64,000 bases of DNA from Chitinophagales bacterium (GTDB taxonomy: Bacteria; Bacteroidota; Bacteroidia; Chitinophagales; Chitinophagaceae): assembly GCA_015655125.1 (NCBI GenBank), contig JAATFP010000070.1:1-64000 (forward strand), read 5' to 3'. The notes under the pieces are model-generated. The model ran no database searches. It was not told the DNA's origin and worked only from the letters and a program-made list of their open reading frames with translations. The position numbers were made by a program, and so were the translations under genes. The first letter of the stretch is position 1, and each line of letters starts with the position of its first letter. Below, in pieces: positions 25,118 to 34,128 of this stretch.

Positions 25118-25342
25118 ATGGATCAGCTTAACCATATCCTTGTTTTTAAAACGAACATCGATAATGAAAATGACAAACAACTGATACTGGCGGCGTTGAA
25201 AAACCACCGGGAAATACAGGATCAGAATATCGACCTTAAAGATGTGGATTGCATATTAAGAGTCGTATCATCAACTTTAACATCGGAGCAAATCATCAGC
25301 GAGATTAATTGCCGCGGTTTTGAATGTACCGAATTAGACTAA
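25118..25342 (+). CDS. Small HMA-like (ferredoxin-fold) protein without CxxC
   Basis: 74 residues. The pattern HILVFKTNIDNENDKQLI, CILRVVSSTLTSEQIISEI, then GFECTEL suggests the beta-alpha-beta-beta-alpha-beta fold of heavy-metal-associated domains, but the metal-binding CxxC of the first loop is missing (TNIDNE occupies that place). Two lone cysteines remain later in the chain. It lies between a TetR repressor and an MFS transporter in one operon, with 5 nt to the latter. It may be a ligand sensor or a transporter accessory; function not known. Confidence 0.65.
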   Translation: MDQLNHILVFKTNIDNENDKQLILAALKNHREIQDQNIDLKDVDCILRVVSSTLTSEQIISEINCRGFECTELD

Positions 25343-25347
25343 AAATT

Positions 25348-26589
25348 ATGAAACAACAAGAACAGGAAACAGTGCCGTTTTCAGGGTATCAGAAATTTGT
25401 CATTTTCGCAATGGCGATCACACAGTTCACCGTCATCCTCGATTTTATGGTGATGTCGCCGCTTGGCGATATCCTGATGAAATCGATGGATATGAAACCT
25501 TCTCAATTTGGCATAGCCGTATCGGCATATGCTTTCAGCGCCGGCATATCGGGATTGCTTACGGCCGGATTTGCCGACAGGTTCGACCGGAAAAAATTAT
25601 TACTTTTCTTTTACACGGGGTTCATTTTGGGAACGATTCTCTGCGGCGTCGTAAACACCTATCCTTTGCTGGTGGCTGCCCGCATCATCACGGGATTGTT
25701 TGGTGGCGTTATCGGTTCAATTTCGCTGGCTATCATCGCCGACTTGTTTTCGATCCAGCAGCGAGGACGCGCCATGGGATTCATTCAAATGGGTTTTGGG
25801 GCCAGCCAGGTACTCGGAATTCCAATCGGCCTGGGTTTGGCCAATATCTGGGGCTGGCACGCGCCATTTCTTTGGGTGGCGGCAATGGCTTTGATAGTGG
25901 CTGCCATGATCGTGGTTAAACTTCAGCCGCTGACAAAGCATATTGCTGTGCAGCAAGATAAGTCTGCACTTAAACATTTGTTTCACACAGTGGCCAAAAA
26001 AGAATATCGCATCGGTTTTGCCGCAACAGCATTGTTGTCCATCGGTGGATTCATGATGATGCCTTTCGGTAGTGCATTTGCAATCAATAACCTGAAGATA
26101 ACGCAACACCAGTTGCCGTTTACTTTCATGGTGGCAGGTTTAAGCACCTTGCTCATCATGCCTGTCATTGGAAAATTAAGCGACAAGATCGACAAGTTCA
26201 GGATCTTCACTTTCGCATCGTTATGGATGATCATCATTGTACTTATTTACACCACTCTTTCGGCATCGCCGCTATGGCTGGTGATGGTGATGAATGTATG
26301 CATGATGGCCGGTGTGATGTCGCGTATGGTGCCGTCAACGGCACTTGTTACCGGCATTCCGGAACTGTCTGACCGCGGCGCTTTCATGAGCATCAACTCC
26401 TCACTACAGCAGATCGCCGGCGGGATCGCGGCCGCTTTTGCGGGAACAATTGTCGTTCAGAAAGATAAGTTCAGCCCGCTCGAACATTATAACACGCTTG
26501 GTTATATCGTGATTGGAATTACATTGATCGCAGCCGTATTCTTATATCGTGTAGACAGGATGGTGAAGGCAAAGAGAAATCTTGCCTGA
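25348..26589 (+). CDS. MFS transporter, drug-efflux type
   Basis: 413 residues from the ATG at 25348, just after the stop of the preceding gene. Twelve membrane helices are expected. FAMAITQFTVILDFMVMSPL is helix 1 with the Asp typical of proton-driven antiporters, and GFADRFDRKKLLLF is the loop 2-3 signature (GxxxDRxxRR-like). Good match to Bcr/CmlA or arabinose-efflux type exporters. Operon with the TetR regulator implies export of a toxic compound, identity unknown. Confidence 0.88.
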   Translation: MKQQEQETVPFSGYQKFVIFAMAITQFTVILDFMVMSPLGDILMKSMDMKPSQFGIAVSAYAFSAGISGLLTAGFADRFDRKKLLLFFYTGFILGTILCGVVNTYPLLVAARIITGLFGGVIGSISLAIIADLFSIQQRGRAMGFIQMGFGASQVLGIPIGLGLANIWGWHAPFLWVAAMALIVAAMIVVKLQPLTKHIAVQQDKSALKHLFHTVAKKEYRIGFAATALLSIGGFMMMPFGSAFAINNLKITQHQLPFTFMVAGLSTLLIMPVIGKLSDKIDKFRIFTFASLWMIIIVLIYTTLSASPLWLVMVMNVCMMAGVMSRMVPSTALVTGIPELSDRGAFMSINSSLQQIAGGIAAAFAGTIVVQKDKFSPLEHYNTLGYIVIGITLIAAVFLYRVDRMVKAKRNLA

Positions 26590-26609
26590 CTTAACATGCA
26601 GCGTAGTCT

Positions 26610-26617
26610 TATATTTG
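26610..26617 (+). promoter_or_regulatory. -7 promoter box for the DUF6377 gene
   Basis: TATATTTG matches TAnnTTTG; TTG at 26582-26584 is 25 nt upstream. The TTG start codon at 26643 is 26 nt downstream. Confidence 0.45.
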
Positions 26618-26642
26618 CAGCAGCAAAAAATGTTCTGCTGTT

Positions 26643-28289
26643 TTGAAAAAATATCTTTCCTGCTGTTTTTTTATGTTGATGATTTCTGCTGCAAATTGCC
26701 AGCATTCCGCCCGTGCGTTTGCTGACCTTGACGATGCCGTAAAAAATAAGCAACAATATGTTGATCAGAAAGAAACATTGATCAATAGTATTAAAAATAT
26801 TCAAAGTTCGGTCAATAGCAATATTGAACAATACCAGCTTAATAAAAGCCTGTTTGTTGAGTACAGGAAATTCAAACTTGATTCGGCCATTGCGTACGTG
26901 TTGCAAAATAGCCGGATCGCCGGCCTGCTTGTAAATGACAGCCTTAATACCGAAGTGAGTATACAGCTGGCCAACCTTTATTCATCGTCGGGCATGTATC
27001 GCGAGTCGGAGGAAATTTTAAAAGAGATCCGTTCTTCGGACCTTCCTAAGACGCTGTTGCCTGCATATTACGAAACATACAGCCAGTTTTACGAACATTA
27101 TGCCACCAATAGCTTCAGCGAAGAATATGTGAAGAAGGTCGAACTTTATCGTGATTCGCTGCTGTTGGTATCGGATCCATCTTCCGTAAAATACGCCATC
27201 AATCTCGCGCAAAAAAATATATACGGCGGAAACGTCGATGCAGCGTTGCAAAGCTTGCTGACGCTTATGAGCAATGCAAGAGAGAAAGATCCTGATTATG
27301 CTATGTTCACTTATCTAATAGCAGATATTTATGGGTTAAAAAAGCAGGTGGAATTGCAAAAGCAATATTATGCAATGTCTGCCGCCGCCGATATCAGGAA
27401 TGCGATCAAAGATAATGCGGCCATTCAAAGCCTGGCGTTGCTTTATTTTCAAACAGGTGATATAGATGACGCTTATCGCTTCACGCAATCTGCGCTGGAA
27501 GATGCTATTTTTTGCAAAGTGAAATTCCGCACGCTCCATATGTCGGAACTTTATTCGATCATAAATACAGCCTATCTTGAAAAAGAAGCCGCGCGCAAAA
27601 GCCAGCTTAAATTATACCTGCTTCTTATCAGCCTGCTTTCGCTGTTTTTGATTGTTGCTGTTTTGTATGTTTATAAACAAATGAAAAAGGTGGCGGGTAT
27701 TCAACAGCAACTGGCCACAACCAATCAACAACTGGTGGCGCTTAACGAGGATATTACCGGTACGAATGAGCAACTGAGCCAGATGAATGTTCAGTTGTCG
27801 GAATCCAATCATATCAAAGAAGAGTATATCGCCAATTTTTTTGATCTGTGTTCGGCATATATCAACAAACTGGAAGATTATCGCCAAACCTTGTATAAAA
27901 AAGCTGCCGGTAAGCAAACCGAGGAGTTGTTCAGGATCCTGAAATCTACGACCGTGGTTGAAAATGAATTGGAGGAATTGTACAGGAATTTCGATCACAT
28001 CTTCCTGAATCTTTATCCGACATTCATCCGCGATTTCAACTCGCTGCGTGCGCCCGAAGAACAGATCGTTCTTAAACAAGGCGAGTTGCTCAATACCGAA
28101 TTGCGCATTTTTGCGCTGATCAGGCTCGGGATAACAGACAGCATTAAGATTGCCGCTTTCCTTCGGTATTCTATCAGCACCATTTATAATTACCGCACCA
28201 AAGCGAGAAATAAAGCCATCGTTGCCCGCGAAGAATTCGAAAGTCATCTGATGAAAATCGGGAAGATCACTTCAGCAAACCCAAAATAA
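26643..28289 (+). CDS. DUF6377 sensor-regulator (TPR-like sensor, one membrane helix, HTH)
   Basis: 548 residues starting at TTG. A signal peptide (KKYLSCCFFMLMISAANC) leads to a periplasmic helical region of TPR-like repeats to about residue 320, then one membrane helix (LYLLLISLLSLFLIVAVLYVY), a Gln-rich coiled coil (about 350-390) and a DUF6377 cytoplasmic part with a C-terminal helix-turn-helix (IKIAAFLRYSISTIYNYRTKA). Such proteins are one-piece regulators of polysaccharide-use loci in Bacteroidota. The next gene is a GH3 glycosidase 259 nt downstream, the likely target. Confidence 0.82.
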   Translation: MKKYLSCCFFMLMISAANCQHSARAFADLDDAVKNKQQYVDQKETLINSIKNIQSSVNSNIEQYQLNKSLFVEYRKFKLDSAIAYVLQNSRIAGLLVNDSLNTEVSIQLANLYSSSGMYRESEEILKEIRSSDLPKTLLPAYYETYSQFYEHYATNSFSEEYVKKVELYRDSLLLVSDPSSVKYAINLAQKNIYGGNVDAALQSLLTLMSNAREKDPDYAMFTYLIADIYGLKKQVELQKQYYAMSAAADIRNAIKDNAAIQSLALLYFQTGDIDDAYRFTQSALEDAIFCKVKFRTLHMSELYSIINTAYLEKEAARKSQLKLYLLLISLLSLFLIVAVLYVYKQMKKVAGIQQQLATTNQQLVALNEDITGTNEQLSQMNVQLSESNHIKEEYIANFFDLCSAYINKLEDYRQTLYKKAAGKQTEELFRILKSTTVVENELEELYRNFDHIFLNLYPTFIRDFNSLRAPEEQIVLKQGELLNTELRIFALIRLGITDSIKIAAFLRYSISTIYNYRTKARNKAIVAREEFESHLMKIGKITSANPK

Positions 28290-28548
28290 CGTTTGAAAAA
28301 GTCTACTTTTTAAAAAATGAATTAGTAATTAGCATATTGATAACCAAATACATAAAGTTCTTAAGATACTACTTTTTTCTTTTAGGTTGTTTTTCATGCG
28401 CCGGTTGTAGTTAGTTTTAATCCGGATTGCAGCCCTCCTTTTTTCCTTCGGAAAATCTTTATTCAGTTTTCGTCGTTTCACAGACGGAGCGCACACGGCC
28501 GGATTGCTGCAATAGTAGTCACATCAAATTTTATTAAAAAAGCAGAAC

Positions 28549-30762
28549 ATGTTCAAAAATTTTTTTTCGATCGTCGCCTTGTCATTTGTTATGATAAAAA
28601 ATACACAGGCGCAGGTGCCGGTTTACCTTGACAAAACAAAACAACTGAAGGATCGGGTGGAAGACGCGCTTTCGCGTATGACGGTAGAAGAAAAAATTGC
28701 CATGTGTCATGCGCAATCAAAATTCAGTTCGGCGGGTGTTCCACGATTGGGCATACCGGATAACTGGATGACCGATGGCCCGCATGGCATTCGCCCGGAA
28801 GTTTTGTGGGACCAATGGTCACAGGCCGGCTGGACAAACGATTCGTGTATCGCGTTTCCTGCACTTACCTGCCTGGCAGCTACGTGGAACAAAGATATGG
28901 CTGCGCTTTATGGTAAGTCATTGGGCGAAGAAGCACGTTACCGCAATAAAAATGTGTTGCTTGGTCCGGGTGTAAATATTTACCGTTCGCCGCTCAACGG
29001 CCGCAATTTTGAATACATGGGCGAAGATCCTTACCTGACTGCGACGATGGTGGTGCCTTATATTAAAGGTGTACAATCCAATGGTGTGGCTACCTGCGTG
29101 AAACATTTTGCTTTGAACAACCAGGAAACAGACCGGCACAGTATAAATGTAGTGGTGGACGATCGTGCGTTGTACGAAATATATCTTCCGGCTTTTAAGG
29201 CCGCAGTACAGGAAGGCGGAACCTGGGCGATCATGGGTTCTTATAATAAATACAAAGGTTTTCAAAATTGCCACAACCCTTACCTGTTGAACGATATTTT
29301 GAAAAAAGAATGGGGCTTCGAAGGCGTAGTGATTGCAGATTGGGGTGGCGTGCACGATACAAAGCAGGCGATCTTCAATGGTTTGGATATGGAATTCGGA
29401 ACCTGGACCGACGGCCTCACGTGGGGCGCCAGCAATGCATACGATAATTATTACCTGGCGGTTCCTTATCTTAACATGATCCGTAAAGGCGAAGTGGGAA
29501 CTAAAGAGCTGGACGACAAAGTACGTCGCATCCTTCGGCTGGAATTTCTGACGAATATGGCGCCAGACAGACCTTTTGGTTCATTCGGTACGCAGGAGCA
29601 TGCGATGGCGGCGAAAAAAATTGCGGAAGAAGGAATTGTATTGCTCAAAAATCAGCAGAATGTATTGCCAATTGATCTGATCAAAACAAAGAAGATATTG
29701 GTCGTTGGCGAGAATGCAATTAAATCGATGATCATCGGCGGTGGAAGTTCATCATTGAAATCAAAATATGAAATTTCTCCGTTGGAAGGATTGCAGAAAA
29801 GAGTGGGTGAGACTGTTGAGGTGAAATATGTTCGCGGTTATGTGGGCGATACAAGCAGCAATTACAATGGGGTAGTTTCTGCCAATAGCCTGGCTGAAAA
29901 ACGCTCAGCAGACGTATTACGTGCCGAAGCCGTTGCTGCAGCAAAAGATGCTGACGTGGTGGTATTTTTCGGTGGCCTCAACAAAAGCGGGCACCAGGAT
30001 TCTGAAGGTGAAGATCGTTTGGGGCTTGAACTTCCCTATGGGCAGGATCAATTGGTAAGCGAACTGGCGGGAGTGAATAAGAAACTGGTTTTTGTAAATA
30101 TTTCAGGGAACGCGGTGGCGATGCCCTGGATAAATGAAGTGCCTGCGATCGTACAGGGTTGGTTTGGCGGAACTGAAGTTGGTAATGCAATTGCAGCAGT
30201 TTTGGTGGGTGATGTAAATCCTTCCGGTAAACTTACTTTTACTTTTCCGGTGAAGCTGGAAGATAACCCTGCACATTCTGTAGGTGAATTTCCAGGCAAA
30301 AATGGGGAGGTAAATTACAAGGAAAGTATTTTTGTGGGGTATCGCTGGTCAGATAAGCAAAAGATCAGGCCATTATTTTCTTTCGGGCATGGGTTAAGCT
30401 ATACTACGTTCCAATATGGAAAGGTAACGGCTGATAAAAAAGAATTTACTGCTACAGATAAGGTCACACTTTTTGTTGCCGTCAAAAACACCGGCAGCAG
30501 GGATGGTGAGGAAGTTGTGCAATTGTACATCAGCGATCTCAAATCTTCCTTACCGCGGCCGGTAAAGGAGCTGAAAGGTTTTGAAAAGATATTTCTGAAA
30601 GCAGGAGAAGAAAAAGTGGTGACGTTCACCATCGATAAATCGGCGCTTAGTTATTTTGATCCAGCAAAACATGAATGGGTAGCAGAACCGGGAGATTTTG
30701 AAGCGTTGATAGCGGCATCGTCGACAGACGTACGGACGAAGATAAAGTTTAGGTTGAAATAA
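28549..30762 (+). CDS. Glycoside hydrolase family 3 beta-glucosidase-like enzyme
   Basis: 737 residues. A signal peptide (FKNFFSIVALSFVMIKNTQA) sends it to the periplasm. Then the GH3 (alpha/beta)8 barrel, with the catalytic nucleophile Asp264 in GVVIADWGG and the substrate-binding KHFALNNQETDRHS; the alpha/beta sandwich domain (about 370-600); and a fibronectin III-like domain at the C terminus (VKNTGSRDGEEVVQLYI). It should cleave terminal beta-glucosides or beta-xylosides. Its likely regulator is the DUF6377 protein just upstream; no SusC/SusD pair is adjacent. The 259-nt leader region shows no clear TAnnTTTG box. Confidence 0.93.
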   Translation: MFKNFFSIVALSFVMIKNTQAQVPVYLDKTKQLKDRVEDALSRMTVEEKIAMCHAQSKFSSAGVPRLGIPDNWMTDGPHGIRPEVLWDQWSQAGWTNDSCIAFPALTCLAATWNKDMAALYGKSLGEEARYRNKNVLLGPGVNIYRSPLNGRNFEYMGEDPYLTATMVVPYIKGVQSNGVATCVKHFALNNQETDRHSINVVVDDRALYEIYLPAFKAAVQEGGTWAIMGSYNKYKGFQNCHNPYLLNDILKKEWGFEGVVIADWGGVHDTKQAIFNGLDMEFGTWTDGLTWGASNAYDNYYLAVPYLNMIRKGEVGTKELDDKVRRILRLEFLTNMAPDRPFGSFGTQEHAMAAKKIAEEGIVLLKNQQNVLPIDLIKTKKILVVGENAIKSMIIGGGSSSLKSKYEISPLEGLQKRVGETVEVKYVRGYVGDTSSNYNGVVSANSLAEKRSADVLRAEAVAAAKDADVVVFFGGLNKSGHQDSEGEDRLGLELPYGQDQLVSELAGVNKKLVFVNISGNAVAMPWINEVPAIVQGWFGGTEVGNAIAAVLVGDVNPSGKLTFTFPVKLEDNPAHSVGEFPGKNGEVNYKESIFVGYRWSDKQKIRPLFSFGHGLSYTTFQYGKVTADKKEFTATDKVTLFVAVKNTGSRDGEEVVQLYISDLKSSLPRPVKELKGFEKIFLKAGEEKVVTFTIDKSALSYFDPAKHEWVAEPGDFEALIAASSTDVRTKIKFRLK

Positions 30763-30891
30763 GCGAAAGATTAATACTGAAATCCTCGGTGGCTTACATT
30801 GTAGGCGATTTCTCTTTGATGTTTATGAATTAATTCCAACCGCAGCGAAAGATTTAAATTCAAATAATGATGGCTGTTTATAATACTTTTA

Positions 30892-32025
30892 ATGATTTCA
30901 CCATTGACTATTGACCATTCACCACTTTCTGCCAAACCACACTACCAGATTCTCGATGGCCTTCGCGGTGTTGCTGCTTTGATGGTGGTGGCCTTCCATA
31001 TTTTTGAAGCACATTCCACCAGTCACCTGGATCAGGTGATCAATCACGGCTACCTTGCCGTAGATTTTTTCTTTTTGTTATCTGGCTTCGTTGTCGGGTA
31101 TGCATATGATGATCGCTGGCAAAATATGAGCATCGGCGTTTTTTTTAAACGACGTCTCATACGACTACAACCCATGGTAGTAATGGGTATGACCATCGGC
31201 GCCTTGCTTTTTTATTTCCAGGATTCGCCTGTGGTGGCTCCGCATATTCATGAGGTGCCTGTATGGAAAATGCTTGGTATTATGTTGATCGGCTTTACTT
31301 TGTTACCTGTATTGCCATCAATGGATATCCGCGGCTGGCACGAAATGCACCCTTTAAACGGACCGGGTTGGTCGTTGTTTTATGAGTATATAGCAAATAT
31401 CCTGTATGCACTTTTTGTAAGAAGGTTTTCAAAAACATTGCTTGCGATCTTTGTATTGCTGGCGGGCGCGTTCCTTTTGCATTGTGCCGTTACGAGCGAA
31501 AAAGGCGATGTGATCGGCGGCTGGTCACTGGAGCCGCAACAAATAAAGATAGGGTTTGCAAGATTGCTCTATCCTTTTTTTGCAGGGTTGTTATTAAGTC
31601 GCACCGCAACGCTGATAAAAGTAAAAAACGGGTTCCTGTGGTGCGCCCTGCTGGTGATCATCATATTGGCAATGCCGCGCATTGGTGGTGCGGGTCATTT
31701 GTGGGCAAACGGGTTATTTGATTCGCTTTCCATTATTTTAATTTTTCCGTTCATCGTTTTTTTGGGGGCAAGCAGTTCCATCAGCAATAAAAACACAAAA
31801 CGTGTTTGCAAATTTTTGGGCGATATTTCTTACCCGATTTACATCACGCATTACCCACTGATCTATTGGTACACAGGTTGGGTATACGATAATAAAAAGT
31901 CTTTTCGCGAAGCCTTGCCCATCAGTTTACTGGTATTCTTTACTGCGATTGCGATTGGGTACGCATGTTTAAAATTATTTGACGAGCCTGTTCGGAATTG
32001 GCTCAAAAAGAAAATGAGCGCGTAA
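30892..32025 (+). CDS. Acyltransferase family 3 (OafA/YrhL type) membrane protein
   Basis: 377 residues, about 10 membrane helices. YQILDGLRGVAALMVVAFHIFE is the family start with the catalytic His, followed by FFLLSGFVVGYAYDDRW and the LNGPGWSLFYEY segment. Members O-acetylate sugars of cell-surface glycans or other targets using acyl-CoA from the cytoplasm. The first 14 residues are encoded by reiterated CATTGACTATTGACCATTC-type words that look intergenic, so the start is not secure. Nearby GH3 gene gives no firm link. Confidence 0.85.
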   Translation: MISPLTIDHSPLSAKPHYQILDGLRGVAALMVVAFHIFEAHSTSHLDQVINHGYLAVDFFFLLSGFVVGYAYDDRWQNMSIGVFFKRRLIRLQPMVVMGMTIGALLFYFQDSPVVAPHIHEVPVWKMLGIMLIGFTLLPVLPSMDIRGWHEMHPLNGPGWSLFYEYIANILYALFVRRFSKTLLAIFVLLAGAFLLHCAVTSEKGDVIGGWSLEPQQIKIGFARLLYPFFAGLLLSRTATLIKVKNGFLWCALLVIIILAMPRIGGAGHLWANGLFDSLSIILIFPFIVFLGASSSISNKNTKRVCKFLGDISYPIYITHYPLIYWYTGWVYDNKKSFREALPISLLVFFTAIAIGYACLKLFDEPVRNWLKKKMSA

Positions 32026-32138
32026 ATTTCATCGTAATTGGCGCATATGGGGCTATTTTTATTTTCACCTGCGAGGCAGGCCGGAGTTGTATTTCAAACC
32101 TTTGCGGTATTTTATTTTCAAAAACTTTTCCAAAATAA

Positions 32139-32169
32139 TTTGTTCAAATACCTTTTTGCCTTATTTTTG
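32139..32169 (+). promoter_or_regulatory. Promoter of tRNA-Lys
   Basis: TTTG (32139-32142), 19-nt spacer, TATTTTTG (32162-32169): full match to the Bacteroidota promoter consensus, 38 nt before the tRNA. Confidence 0.8.
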
Positions 32170-32207
32170 CACTCCCAATTAAAAAGCGGGGGTTGCTTTA
32201 ATGCAAT

Positions 32208-32280
32208 GAATTGGTAGCTCAGTTGGTAGAGCAATACACTTTTAATGTATGGGCCCTGGGTTCGAGTCCCAGCCAGTTCA
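32208..32280 (+). tRNA. tRNA-Lys (anticodon TTT)
   Basis: 73 nt that fold as a full cloverleaf: acceptor GAATTGG with CCAGTTC, D arm GCTC/GAGC, anticodon stem ATACA/TGTAT with loop CTTTTAA, 5-nt variable loop, T arm CTGGG/CCCAG with loop TTCGAGT, discriminator A. The anticodon TTT at 32241-32243 reads AAA and AAG. CCA is not encoded, so the CCA-adding enzyme at 53118 is needed. Confidence 0.97.
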
Positions 32281-32282
32281 CA

Positions 32283-32315
32283 AAAGCTGTTTCAGTAATG
32301 AAGCAGCTTTTTTTA
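32283..32315 (+). terminator. Intrinsic terminator of tRNA-Lys
   Basis: 11-bp stem AAAGCTGTTTC/GAAGCAGCTTT (one G-T pair), 6-nt loop, then a T run. Confidence 0.85.
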
Positions 32316-32382
32316 TTCAGTCCGTTCGCTATATTCTCCTTAAATACCGGTTATCAAACCTTTTCGCACAAACTAAATCACT

Positions 32383-32390
32383 TATTTTTG
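32383..32390 (+). promoter_or_regulatory. -7 promoter box for the SDR gene
   Basis: TATTTTTG matches TAnnTTTG and ends 17 nt before the ATG at 32407. Confidence 0.5.
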
Positions 32391-32406
32391 CCTATATTTT
32401 TATACC

Positions 32407-33216
32407 ATGAGTGATTTCTTCAATAATAAAGTAGTGGCCATCACCGGCGGCAGCGATGGTATCGGAAAAGCGCTGATCGATCTGCTGTTGCCCATGGGCG
32501 CGCGCGTGGCTACCTGCGCCCGCAACCAGGATAAATTATACGATCTTCAGTTGAGCCATTCTACGCGCCCTTTGCATTGCGTTGTAGCCGATGTAAGCAA
32601 TTACAACGATTGTAAGATGTTTATCGAATCTACCATCAAACAATTTGGCGGCATAGATATTCTTATCAATAATGCCGGAATTTCTATGCGTACTTTGTTA
32701 AAGGATGCAGAGCTAGACGTGTTTAAAAAAGTGATGGACATCAATTATTTCGGAACGGTGTATTGTACCAAGCTCGCCCTGGAATCCATCATTGAAAGAA
32801 AAGGAACCGTTGTGGGAGTTTCTTCCATCGCCGGCTATCGTGGATTGCCTGGCCGAAGCGGTTACAGCGCCAGTAAATTTGCACTGAACGGTTGGCTGGA
32901 AGCGATCCGTACTGAACTATTGGACGATGGAGTGAATGTGATGTGGGTTTGCCCTGGGTTTACAAAAAGCAATATCCGCAACGCAGCATTAAATGGAAAA
33001 TCAGAGGCGCAGGGTGAGAGTCCGCTTAACGAATCGTCGCTCATGAGCGCTGAAGAATGTGCCGTTCATATCCTCAATGCCGTGGAGAAAAGGAAACGTA
33101 CACTGGTATTGACCTTTAAAGGGAAACAAACGGTGTTCATGAATAAATTCTTTCCGGCATGGACGGATAAACTCACTAAAAATTTCTTTTTCAAACAAGG
33201 TAAACTGGTTAAGTAA
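32407..33216 (+). CDS. Short-chain dehydrogenase/reductase
   Basis: 269 residues. Rossmann motif VVAITGGSDGIGKA near the start (TGxxxGIG), NNAG in DILINNAGISM, catalytic Ser in VSSIAGYRG and YSASK for Tyr/Lys; a classical SDR using NAD(P)H. A C-terminal extension (KRKRTLVLTFKGKQTVFMNKF) is seen in SDRs that sit on the membrane and reduce lipid-like ketones. Substrate unknown. The SAM hydrolase gene follows 46 nt later. Confidence 0.88.
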   Translation: MSDFFNNKVVAITGGSDGIGKALIDLLLPMGARVATCARNQDKLYDLQLSHSTRPLHCVVADVSNYNDCKMFIESTIKQFGGIDILINNAGISMRTLLKDAELDVFKKVMDINYFGTVYCTKLALESIIERKGTVVGVSSIAGYRGLPGRSGYSASKFALNGWLEAIRTELLDDGVNVMWVCPGFTKSNIRNAALNGKSEAQGESPLNESSLMSAEECAVHILNAVEKRKRTLVLTFKGKQTVFMNKFFPAWTDKLTKNFFFKQGKLVK

Positions 33217-33262
33217 CGAGTTTTTACCGATCGTTCTCTTTCAAATAATTCAATAAAAAGGC

Positions 33263-34093
33263 ATGCCGTTACTCACTCTTACAAGCGACATAGGTATCCA
33301 GGATTTTATGCCGGGCGCTATTAAGGGACAATTGCTGCAAGCGAACGATACTTTCAACATTGTCGACATCACCCATTTATTATCGCCCTTCAATTATCCG
33401 CAGGCGGCGTACGTTTGCCGAAATGCTATCCGTAATTTCCCGGCAGGTACATTTCACCTGATACTTATCAACCTGTTTGATGAAAAACCCGAACATATGC
33501 TGCTTGCAGAGCATAACGGACAGTTTATAGGTTGTGCTGACAATGGACTGTTAACGATGATCCTGGAAGAAGTGCCGCAGAAAGTAGTTGCTTTGCACCT
33601 GGAAAAATCGCAGCAGAAAAATACGCTGTACTGCGTTAATGTTTTTGCAAACGCGTTCAATGAACTAATCAAAGGGAAAGCGCTTGAAGAGATCGGTGAT
33701 GCGGGTGTCTCCATTCATGTAAAAAACCCCTTACGGCCATTGCTGGGCAACAACTGGATAGAGGGCCAGATCATCTTCATAGATAATTTTGAGAATGTGA
33801 TTGTCAACATCAGCAAGGAAGAATTTGAAGAACAAAGAAAGGGTAGGAGTTTTAACCTCATTTTTAAAAGAGATGAGGAGATCGACAAGATCAGCGAAAC
33901 TTATGCCGATGTACCCGAAGGTGAAAAGCTGGCACTTTTTAATTCCGCCGGCTATCTCGAAATTGCTATTAACAAAGGTAATGCGGCAGGCCTTTTTGGG
34001 CTACAGGGTTTTTCTGAAAAGCAATACAGCGCTCAATCTCAGCTAATGAACAACAGGCTGATCTATCAGACGGTGAAGGTTTATTTTCAATAA
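33263..34093 (+). CDS. S-adenosylmethionine hydroxide adenosyltransferase (DUF62)
   Basis: 276 residues, fluorinase-like fold. TLTSDIGIQDFMPGAIKG is the SAM-binding start (TLTTDFG-x-D in most members), DITHLLSPFNYPQAAYV the conserved His motif, and IFIDNFENVIVNI begins the C-terminal beta domain. The family hydrolyses SAM to adenosine and methionine. Here Ser-Asp-Ile replaces Thr-Asp-Phe in the first motif but the Asp is kept. Cytoplasmic. Confidence 0.88.
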   Translation: MPLLTLTSDIGIQDFMPGAIKGQLLQANDTFNIVDITHLLSPFNYPQAAYVCRNAIRNFPAGTFHLILINLFDEKPEHMLLAEHNGQFIGCADNGLLTMILEEVPQKVVALHLEKSQQKNTLYCVNVFANAFNELIKGKALEEIGDAGVSIHVKNPLRPLLGNNWIEGQIIFIDNFENVIVNISKEEFEEQRKGRSFNLIFKRDEEIDKISETYADVPEGEKLALFNSAGYLEIAINKGNAAGLFGLQGFSEKQYSAQSQLMNNRLIYQTVKVYFQ

Positions 34094-34128
34094 ATGTATT
34101 CAAACAAATAAACGAACAAAACTTTTTC

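Noticed and set aside
32211..32414. 67-codon open frame on the plus strand
   Set aside because: It runs through the tRNA-Lys gene and its terminator; the frame is accidental.
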